DNA of 64,000 nt from Trema orientale. Taxonomy: Eukaryota; Streptophyta; Magnoliopsida; Rosales; Cannabaceae. The notes beneath the pieces are model-generated. The model worked only from the letters and a program-made list of their open reading frames with translations, made no database searches and had not been told where the DNA came from. The position numbers and the translations under genes were made by a program. The DNA lies in NCBI GenBank assembly GCA_002914845.1, contig JXTC01000472.1, positions 136,560 to 200,559 on the forward strand. The letters are read 5' to 3'. Shown here piece by piece: positions 60,660-64,000 of the stretch (the first letter of the stretch is position 1; each line of letters starts with the position of its first letter).

Positions 60660-61226
60660 TTCATAAGTTTTAGCAGAGCACAAAAATCTTTCTTCACGAG
60701 CTAGCCTACTTAATTTTATATATAATATAGGCTTAACTAGCCACCTACATATAAAACAAAGCATATACAATAGACGTATATAATTTTATTAAACGACCGA
60801 GTTTTGATAAGTTTAAGTTTTTAACTTTTAACCCACGAGATACAAGAATAATATGTATAATAAACTCATAAATAGTTAGGAATTAAGTAGAACTGTTGAG
60901 GATAAACGGTCGATCGGTTTAAATTTAGAATGACTAGCTACATGATTGGCTCGAATTTATAATGCTAGAAGATACAAAACAGAGCAACAAAAAGAAAAGG
61001 AAACTCATAATAATCGTCTATTATCTCCTTATTCGAGATTCCTCATCTTGAGTTTGGTGCATATAACAGACTCCTCTTTCGAACGTTACCCATATGTGCA
61101 CGCAAATGCAAGCACCTTTCCCGAGATAATAACGAAAGAAAGACCATGCAATGGAGGGAAGACCACATATGTATCCCATTCATCATCTCCAAAGTAAATA
61201 CTATTTCAAAATTATATATTAGGTAT
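60660..61226. other. Intergenic, no gene seen
   Basis: A plus-strand frame at 60946-61197 has no family signal. Nothing else is supported. Confidence 0.4.
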
Positions 61227-61235
61227 ATTATATCA

Positions 61236-61406
61236 GGGCGCGTCTACAGTAGAGGCGCCCCTACGTAGGGCCCTTTCTATTCACCGTTAGATGGAAATCT
61301 GTATATAAATAGATTCTCCACAGATTCCCGTTATTCCCCGTAGATTCCCATTCAACGATAATTAAGGCATAACCCTACGTAGGGACGCCCCTACCGTAGC
61401 CATCCC
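61236..61406. mobile_element. Mutator-type MITE, 171 bp
   Basis: Exact 9-bp target duplication ATTATATCA at 61227-61235 and 61407-61415. The terminal inverted repeats are about 34 bp, ending GGGGCGTCCCTACGTAGGG on one side and GAGGCGCCCCTACGTAGGG on the other (inner parts, same orientation after inversion). Size and 9-bp duplication suit Mutator-like MITEs. Confidence 0.88.
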
Positions 61407-61415
61407 CATTATATC

Positions 61416-63811
61416 ATACATACATAAATATAATTATATAATAGGTATATTATAGCATACATACATAAATATTATGTAAGAGCAATACTTTATGAGACCG
61501 GCTATAAAATTTAAATATATATATATATTTTGTGCTTTTATTATTATGTAGTGCTTATTAATACTAGCTACAAGTGTTCTTTATTATGTCAATGAAACTT
61601 TGTAATTATGCTCAATACTGAAAATATCTAGCGCATTAAGCGTGTTCATGAATTGTTTGATTTTTATCAATTTTTTATGGGGATTCTAATTATTATCAAA
61701 TTATATTCCTGTTACTTTCTATTTTAATGTAATTTAAACACGATGACCCTAGAAAAACATATATACCACTATAAACCAATATGAGATTTCATACCTATTT
61801 AATTTTTTTTCTTAATCTCAGTTCATTATTCGGATTTTTGGCTGAACAACAAAATTAATTAATATATATCAGGTATTTCTCTGTTTGATTATTGTTGAAC
61901 ATATAATTATTTTATTTATTTATAACATATATATACTAAAGATATAAAATAACCGTCTTTTGCTATACACCTTTCATTTTATTTTTAGCGAAACAAGCCC
62001 TAAACATTTTTAGATTGAATTGGGGAAAAAAAAAAACAAAACAGGGAATTAACTAGACGAATCTATGTATTATGTATACAAAGATTATATAGCAAAACGA
62101 GGGCACAAGTGACTGAAGCGCGTGCCAGTGATGAGCAGAAGACGCGCATAAAAATAAAACGATCCATACATAGACAGAAAAGGTCAATGAAATTGGGACA
62201 CAAAAGAGGCTACGATAGGTGGTATTCATGAATATATATATATATATATATATTATATACGCATGCTCACTAAACATATATATACATATATGCTTGCGCT
62301 GATTATCATGCATGCTTTTTCCTAGTAGTCAATAAATATATATACTCACGTACGTATACGTACGTACATAGAGATAGCTGGTATATGTTTGTATTAATAT
62401 CTAGACTTTTAGTTGCATATACATGCATACATACATAAAAATAAATGTTCTATGTATCCTTGTTTGTGAAATCAGGCCGCCGCCTTGTTAACCTCAAAAT
62501 GTATAACGTTAATCTCCTTCGGCGCTATTCTCTCAGGTATCTCTCAACCTGAACCTTTAATTTGCAGCACGCAAGGCGATGAAAATTTGGCGGAGCTTGC
62601 TTTTGGGCTTTTGGCTCTCTCTCTCTAGCTAGGGCTAGTCTACTCCACTAAGATGAAAATAATTAATTATACGACAATAATGCTTTTAGCCTGATGTATT
62701 TGGCGGCATCTGTTTGGGAGATTTTGGCCAAATTCCAAACATATTGATTGGAAGTTTGAACTATATATCTGATAGTTTTTAATTGATTATTTATTTTATT
62801 TCACTGGATTCCATATCTCCTATCGTCTCGTTAGTTGGGAAAAAAGATCTTAGTTGTTTTTTTCCTACAGGTTAGCTAGTGTGCTGACTCTGCTGAGTTC
62901 ATTAATATGATAATATTATTTATGGTTTGTACTTTAAATTTACCTGGAGAGTAAATAAAATTTACGGTTAGTACCTGTTTTTTCTCCTCGTATCTCACTA
63001 ACACTCATTTTTAATTTTTAACTATTTTTAGGAATACTTTTCATACGTAAAATATCTTTAAAAGCGCCTATAAAAACTTGTATATATGAATAAAATAAAA
63101 ATAAAAGAAAAATATTTATGTAAATATACTTAAAAAAGGGTATTTATTTACTTTTACTGAAGAATAACAAATAGAATTAATTTTCTTACTTAATTTGAGG
63201 ATCTTTTATAAAATAAATCTTTTTAATAATGTATTTAGGGAAATAGACATTTTTAATGACTCAATCACGCTTAACCATGTTTGACATACTATTAAAATAG
63301 TTAAAGTGGGATCCATTTTACCTATTTTCTCTTTATTTTATAGAATATTAATGCTTAAAAAAAATCTAATTTTACCATAATTTTTAGTGCTAGTAATCAA
63401 TGCTTTATCATGATTAATGCCTTGTGTAACTACGTACTTTGAACTTACCAACACAAAATTTAAAATCATAGGAGTTGATAATTAAAAAGAAAATTTCATT
63501 GAAGGGCTAGTGCTCATTACATATACTTATAAAGGTGTCATTATTATGTTATTCATGGTGTTTAACATACTAGTGTTACTAGTAGTCACCACTCACGAGG
63601 CACGCGACGAAATCATCTAAGGAAAATTTTATTGCCGCAACGTTGTAAATAATAAATTAACTTGCAACTTAAAATCGCGGAAGGGAAAGTAGATTGTTTT
63701 ACACCAATATTTCTCAATTTCGTGTGAGTATTGTAAAGTTATATATGTGTTGTATGTTGCGGCATGTTTGATTTCTTTTAGCACTGATATTTTGTCATTT
63801 CAGAATATTTT
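61416..63811. other. Intergenic, no gene seen
   Basis: TA runs lie at 61516-61530 and 62233-62256. A GC-richer patch at 62474-62640 (GCCGCCGCC, CT repeats) could belong to a short transcript but no frame or RNA family is recognisable. Confidence 0.4.
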
Positions 63812-64000
63812 TGTTGAGAATTTGTTAGGAGTTTGTTAGGATATTTTGATGACCTGTATTGTAGTTGACCCTTTTTGGGATCCTTCCTATATCTATGCTC
63901 TGTACCCTCATTTTTACGGTGAATGAGAATGTCCTCTTCCATTCCAGTATTTTCTTTGTAATATGGTATCAGAGATTTTTCCTTTTGCTGCTCTTTCTTT
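63812..64000 (+). mobile_element. 5' end of a copia retrotransposon (LTR and primer site), cut by the window
   Basis: A short LTR-like segment starting TGTTGAGAATTTGTTAGG (about 63812-63963) is followed directly by TGGTATCAGAGA (63964-63975), the initiator tRNA-Met primer binding site. The body continues beyond the window, so its coding state is unknown. The LTR start is approximate. Confidence 0.75.

Noticed and set aside
1..64000. tRNA, rRNA, CRISPR arrays and known microRNA precursors
   Set aside because: None were seen. The TGGTATCAGAG sites are retrotransposon primer sites rather than tRNA genes, and the tRNA-like boxes in ALB3 intron 10 fit a SINE.

Overview
The window is nuclear DNA from a flowering plant, most likely a eudicot. 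It is AT-rich, with intron-bearing genes that read as plant families (a UBC7/13/14-type E2, a thaumatin-like protein, a CLE peptide, ALBINO3, WOX2) scattered among transposable elements. The species cannot be named from the sequence. One unresolved base (n) lies at 51125.

Five host genes can be supported. (1) 1-1199 (-): the first three exons of a ubiquitin-conjugating enzyme, cut by the window edge. (2) 14151-14912 (-): an intronless, GC-rich thaumatin-like protein. (3) 30824-31368 (+): a three-exon CLE signalling peptide closest to CLE46. (4) 32330-37578 (-): a complete 11-exon ALBINO3 thylakoid insertase, 456 codons, tail-to-tail with the CLE gene. (5) 56638-58965 (-): a two-exon WOX2 homeobox gene. 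A 79-codon reading frame at 60420-60659 (-) is a weak sixth candidate. The genes are unrelated in function and form no cluster.

Repeats, left to right: an internally deleted Ty1/copia element (2223-5089) carrying a Tourist MITE; a 2.1 kb array built from the palindrome GGTTACTAGTAACC (8580-10720); a long-TIR Mutator-like element (16386-18611) with two nested insertions; a decayed autonomous Helitron (19249-24998) with recognisable Rep and Pif1-type helicase; several hAT, Tourist and Mutator-type MITEs with visible target-site duplications; two tandem LTR-like units (38863-39832); the 3' part of an LTR element with a 'plant transposon protein' pseudogene (42822-46312, -); a CACTA-like non-autonomous element (46664-48586); a second CACTA right end (to 53809) with a broken Transposase_24-type gene; an RPA-like pseudogene with a possible Helitron 3' end (53970-55152); and the start of another copia element at the right edge.

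No clearly new molecular system was found. The observations most worth a second look are the Mutator-like element with long arms and a non-transposase interior, the RPA-like gene beside a possible Helitron end, the ACTAGT palindrome array, the CLE46-like gene with an apparent GC-AG intron, and the tRNA-derived SINE pair inside ALB3. All exon junctions were read by eye from splice consensus and family similarity, and no alignment was run.
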